From G963708235 sp963708235 (GTDB taxonomy: Bacteria; Actinomycetota; Acidimicrobiia; Spongiisociales; UBA5794), in NCBI GenBank assembly GCA_963708235.1, contig OY970200.1:2232001-2296000 (forward strand): DNA of 64,000 nt. Direction: 5' to 3'. The notes under the pieces were generated by a model, which searched no databases, was not told the origin of the DNA, and was given only the letters and a program-made list of their open reading frames with translations. Below, in pieces: positions 20,382-29,620 of the stretch. Numbering within the stretch: position 1 is the stretch's first letter; every line of letters begins with the position of its first letter. A program made the translations under genes and the position numbers.

Positions 20382-21649
20382 GTCCGTCCCTCCCCCGGTG
20401 TGTACACCGTGATCTCAGGAATTGGCACCACGAACCTGCCGCCCCACTCGGCGATCCCCGCCATCTGTTGCATGATCTCCTCCTTGAGGTTCCACGGCAG
20501 CACCAGTACGTAGTCGGGGCGGGTACGGAAGATCTCATCGGGCTGATGCACGGGGATGTGGGTGCCGGGCAGATAGTGGCCGTGCTTCGCCGGACTGCGA
20601 TCCACCGTATAGGAGAGGAGGTCGGTACGGATCCCGCAGTAGTTGAGCAGGGTGTTCCCCTTTCCAGGTGCCCCGTACCCTACGGCGACCTCCCCGCGAT
20701 CGCGCACGCCGATCAGGAAGCTGAGCAGACGCCGCTTGGTGGTGGCCACCCGCTCCCCGAAGCCGCTGTATGTGGCAAGGTCGTCCACCCCCAGATCCTG
20801 CTCCCGTTGCAACATGGCCGCCACGGCGGGTCGGCGATGGCGGGGATCGCTGCGATGACAGCCGTAGATGCGGAGCGATCCGCCATGGGTCGGCAACTCC
20901 TCGACATCCCACAGGTCGAGCCCGTGGGCGGCGAAGATGCGATGTGCGGTCGTGAACGAGAAGTACGAGAAGTGCTCGTGGTAGATGGTGTCGAACTGGT
21001 TCTCGGCGATCAGCCGGAACAGGCTGGGGAACTCGATGGTGACCACACCGTCGGGAGCGAGCAGCGTGGCGATCCCGGCGACGAAACCGTTGAGGTCGGG
21101 GACCTGGGCGAGCACGTTGTTGCCACAGATGAGGTCCGCCAGGTGGCCGTCGGCGACCAGCGCCGCGGCCGTCTCGGCGGAGAAGAACTCGACGACGGTC
21201 GGGACCCCGCGGGCGATGGCGGCCTCGGCGACGTTGCCGGCCGGCTCCACACCGAGCACCGGGATCCCCTTGGCGACGAACCACTGCAGCAGATATCCGT
21301 CATTGCTCGCCAACTCGACCACCTTGGACCCGCCGTCGAGCCCGAAACGTTCGGTCATGTCGTCGACGTAGCGCCGGGCGTGTTCCAGCCAGCTATCGGA
21401 GTACGACGAGAAGTAGGCGTAGTCGCCGAAGATGTCCTCCGGTGTGACGTACTGCTCGAGTTGCACCAGCGAGCACGCTCCGCAGACGTAGACGTGGAGC
21501 GGGTAGAACGGCTCCATCCGGTTGAGGTCGGCAGCGGTCAGAATCGTCTGACAGAGCGGCGACTTTCCCAGATCCACCATGGTGAACGAGAGCTCGGCCC
21601 CGCAGAACCGGCATCGGGGTTTCGTGGCCCCGGTATCCGTCGCTGCCAT
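20378..21649 (-). CDS. SAM-dependent C-methyltransferase, TylC3-like
   Basis: This 423-residue protein has the full architecture of NDP-sugar C-methyltransferases: zinc ligands in CRFCGAELSF and CGACSLVQLEQ, the SAM loop VVELASNDGYLLQWF, ICGNNVLAQVPDLN, and the motif DTIYHEHFSYFS. A C-terminal domain follows with VAVGYGAPGKGNTLLNYCG. Such enzymes methylate a carbon of a keto-sugar, making a branched sugar. ATG 21649 lies two bases after the stop of the epimerase gene, which argues for translational coupling. TTG 21655 is an alternative. Confidence 0.9.
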   Translation of the reverse strand: MAATDTGATKPRCRFCGAELSFTMVDLGKSPLCQTILTAADLNRMEPFYPLHVYVCGACSLVQLEQYVTPEDIFGDYAYFSSYSDSWLEHARRYVDDMTERFGLDGGSKVVELASNDGYLLQWFVAKGIPVLGVEPAGNVAEAAIARGVPTVVEFFSAETAAALVADGHLADLICGNNVLAQVPDLNGFVAGIATLLAPDGVVTIEFPSLFRLIAENQFDTIYHEHFSYFSFTTAHRIFAAHGLDLWDVEELPTHGGSLRIYGCHRSDPRHRRPAVAAMLQREQDLGVDDLATYSGFGERVATTKRRLLSFLIGVRDRGEVAVGYGAPGKGNTLLNYCGIRTDLLSYTVDRSPAKHGHYLPGTHIPVHQPDEIFRTRPDYVLVLPWNLKEEIMQQMAGIAEWGGRFVVPIPEITVYTPGEGRT

Positions 21650-21651
21650 CG

Positions 21652-22731
21652 TCAAGTCGTCACCGGGTCGGGGGCTCGCCCATCACCGGACCGACGACGC
21701 CCGGGCTCGCCGCTCCAGCGCAGGTCGGCATCGAGCCGGCCTGCCTCGATATGGGATTGGATGGTGCGGATCCGGAAGTACCGACCTCCCTCGAAGTCTT
21801 CGGTCGAGAATCCGTTTGCCGTGTAGGCGGCGTACAGCTCCTCGGCCCCCCGCTGCACGGTCCATTGCGGGTCGAAATCGGGCAGCAGCTCCCGGGCCTT
21901 GGAAAAGTCGATCCGGTAGTCCCGGGTGTCCGGTTCCCCACCTGCGGCAAAGGTGACCTCGCTGTCGGGTACCACCCTCCCCACGATCTCGGCGATGTCG
22001 CGGATCTGATAGTTCTCACCGTTGCGACCGATGTTGATCGCCTCGGCATGGATGACCTCCCGTGGAGCGGCAAGCACGACGGCGCACGCTTGCGAGATGT
22101 CGGCGACGTGGACCAAAGGACGCCACGGTGAGCCGTCGCTGAGGATGCGGACCTGACCGGTGGTCACGGCCCACGCCGTGAGATTGTTGACCACGATGTC
22201 GAGACGGAGCTGTGGCGACACTCCGTAGGCGGTGGCGTTGCGCATGAACACCGGACTGAAGTTGTCGTCGGCGAGTTCGGTGAGCGCCTTCTCGGCGAGA
22301 ACCTTCGACTCGCCATAGGGGGTCACCGGCGACATCGGGGACTCCTCGTCGAGAAGTCCCCCGCCGCCGGCGCCGTAGAGACTGCACGACGAGGCGAACA
22401 CGAACCGGCTCACCGCTGCGGTCTTGGCCGCCTCGGCCAGCCTGACGGTGGCGCGGTGGTTGATCGCATAGGTGATGTCGGGGTTGAGGTCCCCCAATGG
22501 ATCGTTCGACAGCGCCCCGAGATGGACCACCGCCTCGAAACCGTCGAGATCACCGGCGGTCACCTCGCGTAGATCCCGGCGGATCACCGGGACCTCCTCG
22601 GCGGGTCGACCGAAGGTGCATCCGACGAAATAGCCGGTGTCGAGCCCGACCACGTCATGGCCGGCGGCGGTGAGTACCGGCACCAGCACCGACCCGATAT
22701 AGCCCTCGTGACCGGTCACCAGAACTCTCAT
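21652..22731 (-). CDS. NAD-dependent sugar epimerase/dehydratase
   Basis: This is an extended short-chain dehydrogenase acting on nucleotide sugars. It has the NAD motif MRVLVTGHEGYIGS, the LGALSNDPLGDLNPD region, the catalytic serine in FASSCSLYG and the YxxxK pair in TPYGESK. A C-terminal substrate domain with DGSPWRPLVHVADI follows. ATG 22731 is set by GGAGGTG at 22734-22740. It is the first gene of the minus-strand operon that continues with the methyltransferase, the fused nucleotidyltransferase/deacetylase and a second methyltransferase, which together would build a modified sugar. About 360 residues is normal length. Confidence 0.9.
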   Translation of the reverse strand: MRVLVTGHEGYIGSVLVPVLTAAGHDVVGLDTGYFVGCTFGRPAEEVPVIRRDLREVTAGDLDGFEAVVHLGALSNDPLGDLNPDITYAINHRATVRLAEAAKTAAVSRFVFASSCSLYGAGGGGLLDEESPMSPVTPYGESKVLAEKALTELADDNFSPVFMRNATAYGVSPQLRLDIVVNNLTAWAVTTGQVRILSDGSPWRPLVHVADISQACAVVLAAPREVIHAEAINIGRNGENYQIRDIAEIVGRVVPDSEVTFAAGGEPDTRDYRIDFSKARELLPDFDPQWTVQRGAEELYAAYTANGFSTEDFEGGRYFRIRTIQSHIEAGRLDADLRWSGEPGRRRSGDGRAPDPVTT

Positions 22732-22888
22732 CACACCTCCGAGTATGACCACCACACATCGGGGGACGCCGTACCCCGCATATCGGCGTGCAGACTACCG
22801 GAGACGCCCGGTCGCTCACCGCACCTCCCCCGCCGACCCGGCGCAGCAGCCTCGGATCGATGATCGTCCGGCTCCCTATGCTCAGGGC

Positions 22889-24073
22889 ATGGCGAAGTCG
22901 TATCACGACCTGGTGGCAGAGGCCCGTCGCACCGTCGTGGAGATCGATCCCGGGCAGGCCCAACGCGACATCGAAGCGGGAGCGCACATGATCGATGTGC
23001 GCGAGCCCGCCGAACACGCCGCCGGGGCGGTACCCGGCGCCGACCACATCCCCCGAGGGGTGCTCGAGTCGGTGATACCGACCCGCCACCTCGACGCCGA
23101 TACCGCGATCATTCTCTACTGCGCCGGTGGACACCGGTCACTGCTCGCCGCCAGGACGCTGCTCGATATGGGGTACCGACGGGTGGTTTCCCTGGCGGGC
23201 GGTGCCGGGGCGTGGAGGAGTGCCGGGCTGCCCTGGACCAGCGCCGAGAGGGACCCGCTCAGCCCCGCCCAACGCCTCCGCTATGGGCGGCATCTCAGCC
23301 TGGCGGAGATCGGGGAGGGCGGTCAGCGGAGACTGCTCGACGCCTCGGTGCTGCTGGTCGGGGTCGGGGGTCTCGGATCGCCGGTGGCGCTGTACCTGGC
23401 GGCGGCCGGAGTGGGACGGATCGTGATCGTCGACGACGACCTGGTCGAAGCGGGCAACCTGCAACGCCAGGTGCTGCACTCCTCGGACGGGATCGGGACG
23501 GCAAAGGTCGAATCGGCCGGTGACCGGCTGCAGTCCCTCAACCCCGACGTGGTGGTGGAAAGGCACCGGGCCCGCCTCACAGCCGGCAATATCGCCGGGC
23601 TGATGAGCGGCGTCGATGTGGTGGTGGACGGCTCGGACAACTTCCCCACCCGCTACCTGGTCAACGACGCCTCGCTCCGCACCCGAACCCCGGTGGTGCA
23701 CGGTGCCGTGCTCCGGTTCGAGGGTCAGGTCTCGGTGTTCCGTCCCTACACCGGTCCCTGCTACCGCTGCCTCCATCCGGCGGCCCCTCCTCCCGAACTG
23801 GCGCCGGCGTGCGCCGATGTCGGCGTCCTCGGGGCGGTGCCCGGAGTGATCGGAACCATCCAGGCCGTCGAGGCCGTCAAGCTCCTCCTCGACATCGGCG
23901 ACCCCCTGATCGGGAAGCTCCTGACCTACGACGCCCTCGATCAGTCGTTCATGAGACTCGACTTCGCCCGCAACCCGAACTGCCCCGCCTGCGCCGATGA
24001 AAGCGCCCCTCCCCCACTCGTCGACTACGACTGGGCATGCCTGCCACCTGCAACTCCTTCCAGAACCTCGTAG
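22889..24073 (+). CDS. Rhodanese-ThiF/MoeB fusion: sulfur-carrier adenylyltransferase
   Basis: This enzyme adenylates and probably sulfurates a small sulfur-carrier protein (MoaD/ThiS/CysO type). Residues about 25-125 are a rhodanese domain with the active cysteine in LYCAGGHRSLLAA. Residues about 135-390 are the E1-like domain with GVGGLGSPVALYLAAAGVG, DDDLVEAGNLQRQVL, DGSDNFPTRYLVND and the zinc pairs CYRC and CPAC. In MoeZ/MOCS3 proteins the rhodanese domain is C-terminal; here the order is reversed. ATG 22889 is chosen because TATGCT lies 6 bases before it (leaderless). The upstream in-frame ATG at 22745 would add 48 unstructured residues. It is divergent from the sugar operon. Confidence 0.9.
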   Translation: MAKSYHDLVAEARRTVVEIDPGQAQRDIEAGAHMIDVREPAEHAAGAVPGADHIPRGVLESVIPTRHLDADTAIILYCAGGHRSLLAARTLLDMGYRRVVSLAGGAGAWRSAGLPWTSAERDPLSPAQRLRYGRHLSLAEIGEGGQRRLLDASVLLVGVGGLGSPVALYLAAAGVGRIVIVDDDLVEAGNLQRQVLHSSDGIGTAKVESAGDRLQSLNPDVVVERHRARLTAGNIAGLMSGVDVVVDGSDNFPTRYLVNDASLRTRTPVVHGAVLRFEGQVSVFRPYTGPCYRCLHPAAPPPELAPACADVGVLGAVPGVIGTIQAVEAVKLLLDIGDPLIGKLLTYDALDQSFMRLDFARNPNCPACADESAPPPLVDYDWACLPPATPSRTS

Positions 24074-24213
24074 GCATCCCTTGTGGCCCTCGCCGCCCTT
24101 CCCCGCCCCGCCGGGGCGGTGGTTACGAACGCCTTGCGCACGTAGGGGGGTAGGGCCAAGAAGACCTCGCGGAACAAACGAGTGCGAGGGGACAAACTTT
24201 GCGGGCGGGTTGG
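24074..24213. other. Intergenic DNA before the tandem repeat
   Basis: No gene is seen. It contains a degenerate relative of the window's GC-rich repeat, GGCCCTCGCCGCCCTTCCCC near 24,082, and an imperfect hairpin GCGGGC/GCCCGC at 24201-24217 that leads into the first repeat copy. Confidence 0.5.
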
Positions 24214-24395
24214 CCCGCAGTGTCACCGACGGCCTCCCGACCCCGAGCCGCGCATCCGCAGGCGACAACAACCGCATGCGACACGGCGACCTTCGCGGAT
24301 GCAGGCGCCGCGCCCCGCCCCACCTCCTCCCCAAACCTCGGAGGCACCCCGCCCCCCGGGGCGGGGAGGGCCAGAAAAGACGCAGACGGGGCGGG
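24214..24395. repeat. Tandem intergenic repeat, copy 1
   Basis: About 180 bases starting CCCGCAGTGTCACCGACGG are repeated 203 bases downstream almost without change. The unit holds CGCATCCGCAGGCGAC and CTTCGCGGATGCAGGCG, which pair partly as a large hairpin. Near its end is a tight hairpin CCCCGCCCC/GGGGCGGGG followed by the family core GGGAGGGCCAGA, then GACGCAGACGGGG. It is non-coding as far as I can tell. Confidence 0.8.
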
Positions 24396-24416
24396 CGCGA
24401 CGTCACTGTCCGTCAA

Positions 24417-24598
24417 CCCGCAGTGTCACCGACGGCCTCCCGACCCCGAGCCGCGCATCCGCAGGCGACAACAACCGCATGCGACACGGCGACCTTCGCG
24501 GATGCAGGCGCCGCGCCCCGCCCCACCTCCTCCCCAAACCTCGGAGGCACCCCGCCCCCCGGGGCGGGGAGGGCCAGAGGGGACGCAGACGGGGTGGG
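24417..24598. repeat. Tandem intergenic repeat, copy 2
   Basis: This is the second copy of the unit at 24214, differing only near the end, where AAA after the GGCCAGA core becomes GGG, and by one C/T change. The near identity implies a recent duplication or continuing homogenisation. Confidence 0.8.
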
Positions 24599-24612
24599 AC
24601 GCAGACCGGAAA

Positions 24613-24653
24613 GCGGGGAGGGCCAAAGGGACGCAGACGGGTGGGACGCTGCC
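24613..24653. repeat. Partial third copy of the repeat end
   Basis: GCGGGGAGGGCCA, followed by GGGACGCAGACGGGTGGGACGC, repeats only the last 40 bases of the unit. The hairpin half is lost. It lies about 70 bases from the pepA stop codon. Confidence 0.6.
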
Positions 24654-24725
24654 GACGCCGACCGCATGCAGGGATGCCAGAAGGTTGATCTCGGGTAGTT
24701 CTGAACGACGCCCGGCCGGCTGGGG

Positions 24726-26195
24726 TCAGGGAGCGAATCCGTTGCGGGCGATGTCCTCGGCGAGGGCGACGAGGGTGCGGATTCCGTAGCCGCTGGCACC
24801 GAGGGTGAGGTAGTGCTCGGCGGTCTCGACGCGGGCGGGTCCGGCGATGTCGAGGTGGGCCCAGCGCCGTCCGGCGGTGAACTGGCGGAGGAACAGTGCA
24901 GCGGTGCCGGCGCCACCCCACCGGTCTCCGATGTTCTTGAGATCCGCCACCGTCGAATCCAACTTGGGGCGGGACTCCTCTTCGATGGGCAACCTCCACA
25001 TCGGCTCTCCGCTGCGGCGGGCGGCCCCGATGACCACATCCGCCACCTCGTCGTCGGAGGTGAACACCCCGGCCATCCTGGTCCCGAGCGCCACCTTGCA
25101 GGCGCCGGTGAGGGTGGCGACGTCGACGATCAGATCGGGTTCCTCCTCCGCCGCCAGCACCAGTGCATCGGCCAGCACCAGCCGGCCCTCGGCGTCGGTG
25201 TTGAGCACCTCGATCGTGGTCCCGTCCCGGGCGGTGATCACGTCACCGGGCCTCATCGCCGCCGGACCAACCATGTTCTCGGTGAGCGGGGCGAGAGCGA
25301 CGACCTCGACCGGGATCTCCATACGGGCGATCGCCCAGACCGCACACAACACGACAGCGGCACCGGCCATGTCGGTCTTCATGGTCGTCATCCCCTCGGC
25401 GGATTTGATGGAGAGACCGCCGCTGTCGAACACGATGCCCTTCCCCACCAGCACCAGTCGGGCCACGGCGTTGGGGGGGCGATAGTCGGCCCTGACCAGC
25501 CGGGGCGGTTGCGACGACCCGGCCGACACCCCCAGGATCGCCCCCAGCCGCTCCTCGGCGATCCGGCCCTCGTCCCAGATGTCGACGTCGATACCGACGC
25601 TGCCCAGCTCCACCGCCGCCCAAGCGGCGATCTGACTGGGGGGCTTGTGATTGGCGGGACGGTTCACCAGATCGCGGGCCATCGTCGTCGCCTCGGCGAG
25701 CACGGCTCCCGCCGCCCCGGTCGGCCCCCCAGGATCGACCAGCACCAGACGGCGCACCTTGACGGTGGGTTCGGCGGCGACGAACTCGTCGTACCGGTAG
25801 AGGGCGGCGAGCAGCCCGAACACGGCGAGATCGGCGGCCCCCTCGATATCGAGCTGTGAGAGCGTGGTCGCCACCGTTTCGGAGGACGTCACCAGTCGGG
25901 CCGCCTCGGCGGCAGCGCGACGCACCGCCTCGGCATCGACCTCTTCGCCCAGACCGACCAGCACCACCTTGCGGAATCCCGATGCCCCACCGGGGATGGC
26001 CACCGCCTGGCGGGGAGCGCCGGTGAAGTCGAGTGCCCGCAGCGCCGCCGCCGGGTCGTCTCCGAGACCCCCCAGGACCGATTCGGCGCCGGGTCCCCAC
26101 ACCAGGTCGGCCAACACCGGGACCACCACCGTGTCGCCCCCGGCCTGGTCGAGGGTGGGGACGGTGCTGATCACGATGGATGAGACGTCGGTCAT
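24726..26195 (-). CDS. pepA: Leucyl aminopeptidase (peptidase M17)
   Basis: This cytosolic di-metal exopeptidase removes N-terminal residues from peptides. The 489-residue protein has a variable N-terminal domain and a C-terminal catalytic domain. The latter carries the metal/catalytic motifs VGKGIVFDSGGLSIK and MKTDMAGAA, and the family signature NTDAEGRL. It continues with DVATLTGACKVALG and ends with an ASGYGIRTL segment. ATG 26195 is selected because its codon overlaps the stop of the adenosyltransferase gene (ATGA), making a two-gene operon. The last 120 bases of the intergenic side carry a repeat remnant. Confidence 0.95.
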   Translation of the reverse strand: MTDVSSIVISTVPTLDQAGGDTVVVPVLADLVWGPGAESVLGGLGDDPAAALRALDFTGAPRQAVAIPGGASGFRKVVLVGLGEEVDAEAVRRAAAEAARLVTSSETVATTLSQLDIEGAADLAVFGLLAALYRYDEFVAAEPTVKVRRLVLVDPGGPTGAAGAVLAEATTMARDLVNRPANHKPPSQIAAWAAVELGSVGIDVDIWDEGRIAEERLGAILGVSAGSSQPPRLVRADYRPPNAVARLVLVGKGIVFDSGGLSIKSAEGMTTMKTDMAGAAVVLCAVWAIARMEIPVEVVALAPLTENMVGPAAMRPGDVITARDGTTIEVLNTDAEGRLVLADALVLAAEEEPDLIVDVATLTGACKVALGTRMAGVFTSDDEVADVVIGAARRSGEPMWRLPIEEESRPKLDSTVADLKNIGDRWGGAGTAALFLRQFTAGRRWAHLDIAGPARVETAEHYLTLGASGYGIRTLVALAEDIARNGFAP

Positions 26196-26749
26196 TCGGA
26201 AGCGTCCTTGCTGGAGGTCCAGGTCTCCTCGGTATTGCGGGCTGCCATCCACAGGTAGTCGGCGAGCCGGTTGAGGTACTGCACGGTGAGGGTCCCGCCG
26301 ATCTGGTGGAGCCTGGTGTGGGTGACCACATGGCGCTCGGCGCGCCGCACCACGGTGCGCGCCACATCGAGCGCTGCCGACAGCGGGTTGTTGCCCGGCA
26401 CCACGAACTCGGTGGGCATGCCACGGACCTCGAAGATGCGGTCGATCTCCGCCTCGAGACGGGCGATCATCGCAGGATCGGGTCGGCTGACCCCGACCTC
26501 GAGTTTGTGGTGGTTCGAGGGGGCGGTGGCGAGCTCGGCGGCGACGATGAACATCTCCCGCTGGATGTCGAGGATGGTTTCCGCCAGGTCCGGGTCACTT
26601 GAGTTGGCCAGGGCACGGGCCACACCGAGGGCCGCCACCGCCTCGTCGACCGCCCCGTACGCCGCCGGCCCGCTGTCGTCCTTGGAGACGCGGCCACCGT
26701 AGAACAGCCCGGTGGTGCCGTCGTCGCCCTTCTTGGTGTAGATCTTCAT
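26192..26749 (-). CDS. Cob(I)alamin adenosyltransferase, PduO/MMAB type
   Basis: This enzyme transfers the adenosyl group of ATP to cob(I)alamin, making coenzyme B12 and handing it to acyl-CoA mutases. The 185-residue protein begins with the ATP-binding segment YTKKGDDGTTGLFYGGRV. It then has AAYGAVDEAVAALG, VPGNNPLSAALDVARTVVRR and the C-terminal YLNRLADYLWMAAR, all diagnostic of the PduO family. TAGGCT lies 6 bases before ATG 26749 with no ribosome site, so the message is probably leaderless. Functional partners are the two mutase subunits at 7-9 kb and 40-42 kb. Confidence 0.95.
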   Translation of the reverse strand: MKIYTKKGDDGTTGLFYGGRVSKDDSGPAAYGAVDEAVAALGVARALANSSDPDLAETILDIQREMFIVAAELATAPSNHHKLEVGVSRPDPAMIARLEAEIDRIFEVRGMPTEFVVPGNNPLSAALDVARTVVRRAERHVVTHTRLHQIGGTLTVQYLNRLADYLWMAARNTEETWTSSKDASE

Positions 26750-26840
26750 GGCCTCAGCCTACGGCGCTCTCGTCTGCCCGATGGCTGCGGTCGGGGCACC
26801 TGGGCGGCATGCCGTAACCATGCGATGGAGCGGTGTCGCT

Positions 26841-27521
26841 TCATCCGAAGGCCAGCATCCGGCCGACCACCAGAACCCCGAATGCGGTGAGCACCGCCAG
26901 GTAGCTGAGCCCGGTGGCGGCCATCACCCCGGTGTAGCGGGGTTCCTTCAGCGAGAACCACACCGCCACGATCAGCAGACCGGTCATCACGGCAAGCGCC
27001 GCATAGGCCCAGGCGAACACCGACGAGGCATCCATCCCACCGGACAGCACCGAGCCGGCCACCATGGCGATCTCGGCGACCAGACCGATCCCCCCGATGA
27101 CGCACAGACGCTGCAACGCCCATCGCGGCAGCCGGGGATCGACCAGGTACCAGTGCCCGAGCAACATCTCCGCCGTCACCCCACCGAGGAAGATCGCCCC
27201 CACCAGGGCGGGGATCAACGGGGATGTCTGCCAGGCGACGAAGGCGAATGCCACCGCAGAAACGGCGAACAGGACGGCGGCCGCCTGCGGGCGTCGCGCC
27301 AGGAAGGTGGCGACCGCAGCGGCGACCACCGCCACCATCGCCGCCCCCCGCCCACTGTCGGCGCCGGAGGCGGCGAACACCAGCAGCCCGAACCCGGTGA
27401 CCACCACACCGTTCATCCACACGTAACCGGGACCGACGATCCGCCATCCGGTGACGGCGGCGGCACCCCCGGCGATGCCGGAGAACCACATGGCGAGAAC
27501 GAGTGCCGGGGTGAGCTCCAT
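26841..27521 (-). CDS. Polytopic membrane protein of unknown function
   Basis: The 226-residue protein is almost entirely hydrophobic, with about seven predicted transmembrane helices. Examples are LVLAMWFSGIAGGAAAV, MVAVVAAAVATFLA, ALVGAIFLGGVTAEMLLG, and a C-terminal LSYLAVLTAFGVLVVGRML. A GHWYLVDPRLPRWALQRL loop is the most distinctive polar segment. I do not recognise the family. It starts 20 bases after the transketolase stop on the same strand, so it is likely in that operon. Confidence 0.75.
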   Translation of the reverse strand: MELTPALVLAMWFSGIAGGAAAVTGWRIVGPGYVWMNGVVVTGFGLLVFAASGADSGRGAAMVAVVAAAVATFLARRPQAAAVLFAVSAVAFAFVAWQTSPLIPALVGAIFLGGVTAEMLLGHWYLVDPRLPRWALQRLCVIGGIGLVAEIAMVAGSVLSGGMDASSVFAWAYAALAVMTGLLIVAVWFSLKEPRYTGVMAATGLSYLAVLTAFGVLVVGRMLAFG

Positions 27522-27540
27522 CAACGAAGGTGGATGGCGG

Positions 27541-29493
27541 TCAGCCGAGCCAGGCGGCGAGACGGTCCACCACTGCCTGTGGGGTGAACCCATACTTCTC
27601 GGCGAGCACCTCGGCGGGGGCCGAGGCCCCGAAATGATCGATCCCGATCGACAGACCGTCGGTTCCGACGATGTCGCCCCACCCGAAGGTCGACGCCGCC
27701 TCGAGCGAGACTCTCGGCATCGTGCCGAGCACCTCGTTGCGGTACGCAAGGTCCTGTTCGAGGAATGCCTCACGGCAAGGCAACGAGACCACCCGGACCG
27801 AGACGTCCTGCTCGGCGAGAAGTTCGGCCGCCTCAAGGGCGACCCACAACTCGCTTCCGGTGGCGATGAGTACGGCGTCATCACCTGGGCGGGCGATGTA
27901 CCCGCCCCTGGCGACCTGGTCCGGCGCCGTCGCCACATCGGGCACGGGGAGGTTCTGACGGGTGAGCACCAGGGCGGTGGGGCCGTCGGTTCGATTGATG
28001 GCGACCTGCCATGCTCCGGCGACCTCGCCGGGGTCACCGGGACGGATCACCCAGAGGTGGGGGATGGCGCGGAGGGCGGCGAGGTGTTCGATGGGCTGAT
28101 GGGTGGGGCCGTCCTCGCCGAGGAAGATCGAGTCGTGGGTGAACACCCACACACTCGGGATCTCCATCAGCGCACCGAGACGCACCGAGCCGCGCATGTA
28201 GTCGCTGAAGGTGAGAAACGTCGATCCGAATGCCCGCACGCCCTCGTGGAGCGTGATCCCGTTGATCATCCCGCCCATGGCGTGTTCGCGGACCCCGTAC
28301 CGGATGTTGCGACCGGACGGATCGGCGGCCGAAAAATCGCCGAGGCCCTCGATCAGCGACTTGGTGGAACCGGCGAGATCGGCGTCACCGGTGACGAGGT
28401 CGGGTCGGGCCACCGCAAGCTGTTGGATGACGTCGCCGGAGATGGCCCGGGTGGCGACCTGCTTTCCGGCGGCATAGCTGGGGGGATCCAGCCTGACCGG
28501 TTGTGGCGAGAAGTGGGCGCTCCATTCCGCGGCGATCTCCTCGTCGCCGGCCAGCAGTTCGGCGCTTCGTTCCTCCCATGCGGTCCGGGCGGTGCGACCG
28601 CGTTCCATGGCAGACGCAAAGAATCCGTACACCTCCTCGGGGACCACGAAGGGGGGATGATCCCAACCGAGCCGTTCCCGGACCAGGGCGATCTCGTCGT
28701 CGCCGAGCGGCGAACCGTGGGCGGAGGCGGTGTCCTGCTTGTTGGGGCTGCCGTAGCCGATGTGGGTCTTGCAGGAGATCAGCGAGGGGCGGTCCTCCTC
28801 GGCGAGCGCCGCCGTGATCGCCTCGTCGATGGCTCCCCGGTCGTGACCGTCGACGGTGAGGGTGTGCCATCCGTAGGCGTCGAACCGGGCCGGGACATCC
28901 TCGCTGAAGGTCCAGGAGGTGGGTCCTTCCAAGGTGATCGAGTTGTCGTCGTAGAGGTAGATGAGACGGCCCAGCCCGAGGTGCCCGGCGAGCGAGGCGG
29001 CTTCGGCGGTGATCCCCTCCATCATGTCACCGTCGGAGACGAAGGCGTAGGTGTGGTGGTCGACGAGACCGGCGCCGAACCGGGAGCGGAGGTGGGTCTC
29101 GGCTACCGCCATCCCGACACCGGTGGCGAAGCCCTGACCCAGCGGCCCGGTGGTGGTTTCGATGCCGCGATCGCGGTCGATCTCCGGGTGGCCGGCGGTA
29201 GGGAATCCCCACTGGCGGAAGTTGCGGATGTCGTCCATCGAGATCTCGAAGCCGCTGAGGTGCAACAACGAATAGAGCAGCATCGAACCGTGCCCGTTGG
29301 AAACCACGAATCGGTCACGATCTGCCCAGCGCGGGGCGGCGGGATCAACCTTGAGGTGACGACCCCAGAGCACGGTGGCGATATCCGCCATCCCCATCGG
29401 CATCCCAGGGTGCCCGGAGTTTGCTGCCTGTACGGCGTCCATCGACAGGACCCGGATGGCGTCGGCGGCGAGCTTTTCGATATCGGTGGTCAT
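27541..29493 (-). CDS. tkt: Transketolase
   Basis: This thiamine-diphosphate enzyme moves two-carbon units between sugar phosphates in the pentose phosphate pathway. The 650 residues show AANSGHPGMPMGMADIA, the ThDP-binding GDMMEGITAEAASLAG with DDNSITLEG, the catalytic-glutamate region YGVREHAMGGMINGI, and HDSIFLGEDGPTHQPIEHL. Length and order are normal. ATG 29493 is preceded by GGAGG, and a TAACCT -10-like box lies further upstream. The membrane protein gene follows immediately. Confidence 0.97.
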   Translation of the reverse strand: MTTDIEKLAADAIRVLSMDAVQAANSGHPGMPMGMADIATVLWGRHLKVDPAAPRWADRDRFVVSNGHGSMLLYSLLHLSGFEISMDDIRNFRQWGFPTAGHPEIDRDRGIETTTGPLGQGFATGVGMAVAETHLRSRFGAGLVDHHTYAFVSDGDMMEGITAEAASLAGHLGLGRLIYLYDDNSITLEGPTSWTFSEDVPARFDAYGWHTLTVDGHDRGAIDEAITAALAEEDRPSLISCKTHIGYGSPNKQDTASAHGSPLGDDEIALVRERLGWDHPPFVVPEEVYGFFASAMERGRTARTAWEERSAELLAGDEEIAAEWSAHFSPQPVRLDPPSYAAGKQVATRAISGDVIQQLAVARPDLVTGDADLAGSTKSLIEGLGDFSAADPSGRNIRYGVREHAMGGMINGITLHEGVRAFGSTFLTFSDYMRGSVRLGALMEIPSVWVFTHDSIFLGEDGPTHQPIEHLAALRAIPHLWVIRPGDPGEVAGAWQVAINRTDGPTALVLTRQNLPVPDVATAPDQVARGGYIARPGDDAVLIATGSELWVALEAAELLAEQDVSVRVVSLPCREAFLEQDLAYRNEVLGTMPRVSLEAASTFGWGDIVGTDGLSIGIDHFGASAPAEVLAEKYGFTPQAVVDRLAAWLG

Positions 29494-29620
29494 CGGTCCT
29501 CCGTGTGAAATCCGGGCAAGGTTAGAGAGTACGCCGCCACCCTCATCTGACATCCACCACCCGCTGACGGCGACTTCCCGTCGACGGTTCGGGGCGGCAG
29601 GTACACACGGCGAACCGTGC

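Noticed and set aside
24214..24653. CRISPR array
   Set aside because: The unit is about 180 bases with no short spacer/repeat alternation and no cas genes nearby.
24182..24789. Possible proteins from the tandem repeat region
   Set aside because: All three frames are open because of base composition, the translations are repetitive and lack a ribosome site; treated as non-coding repeat.
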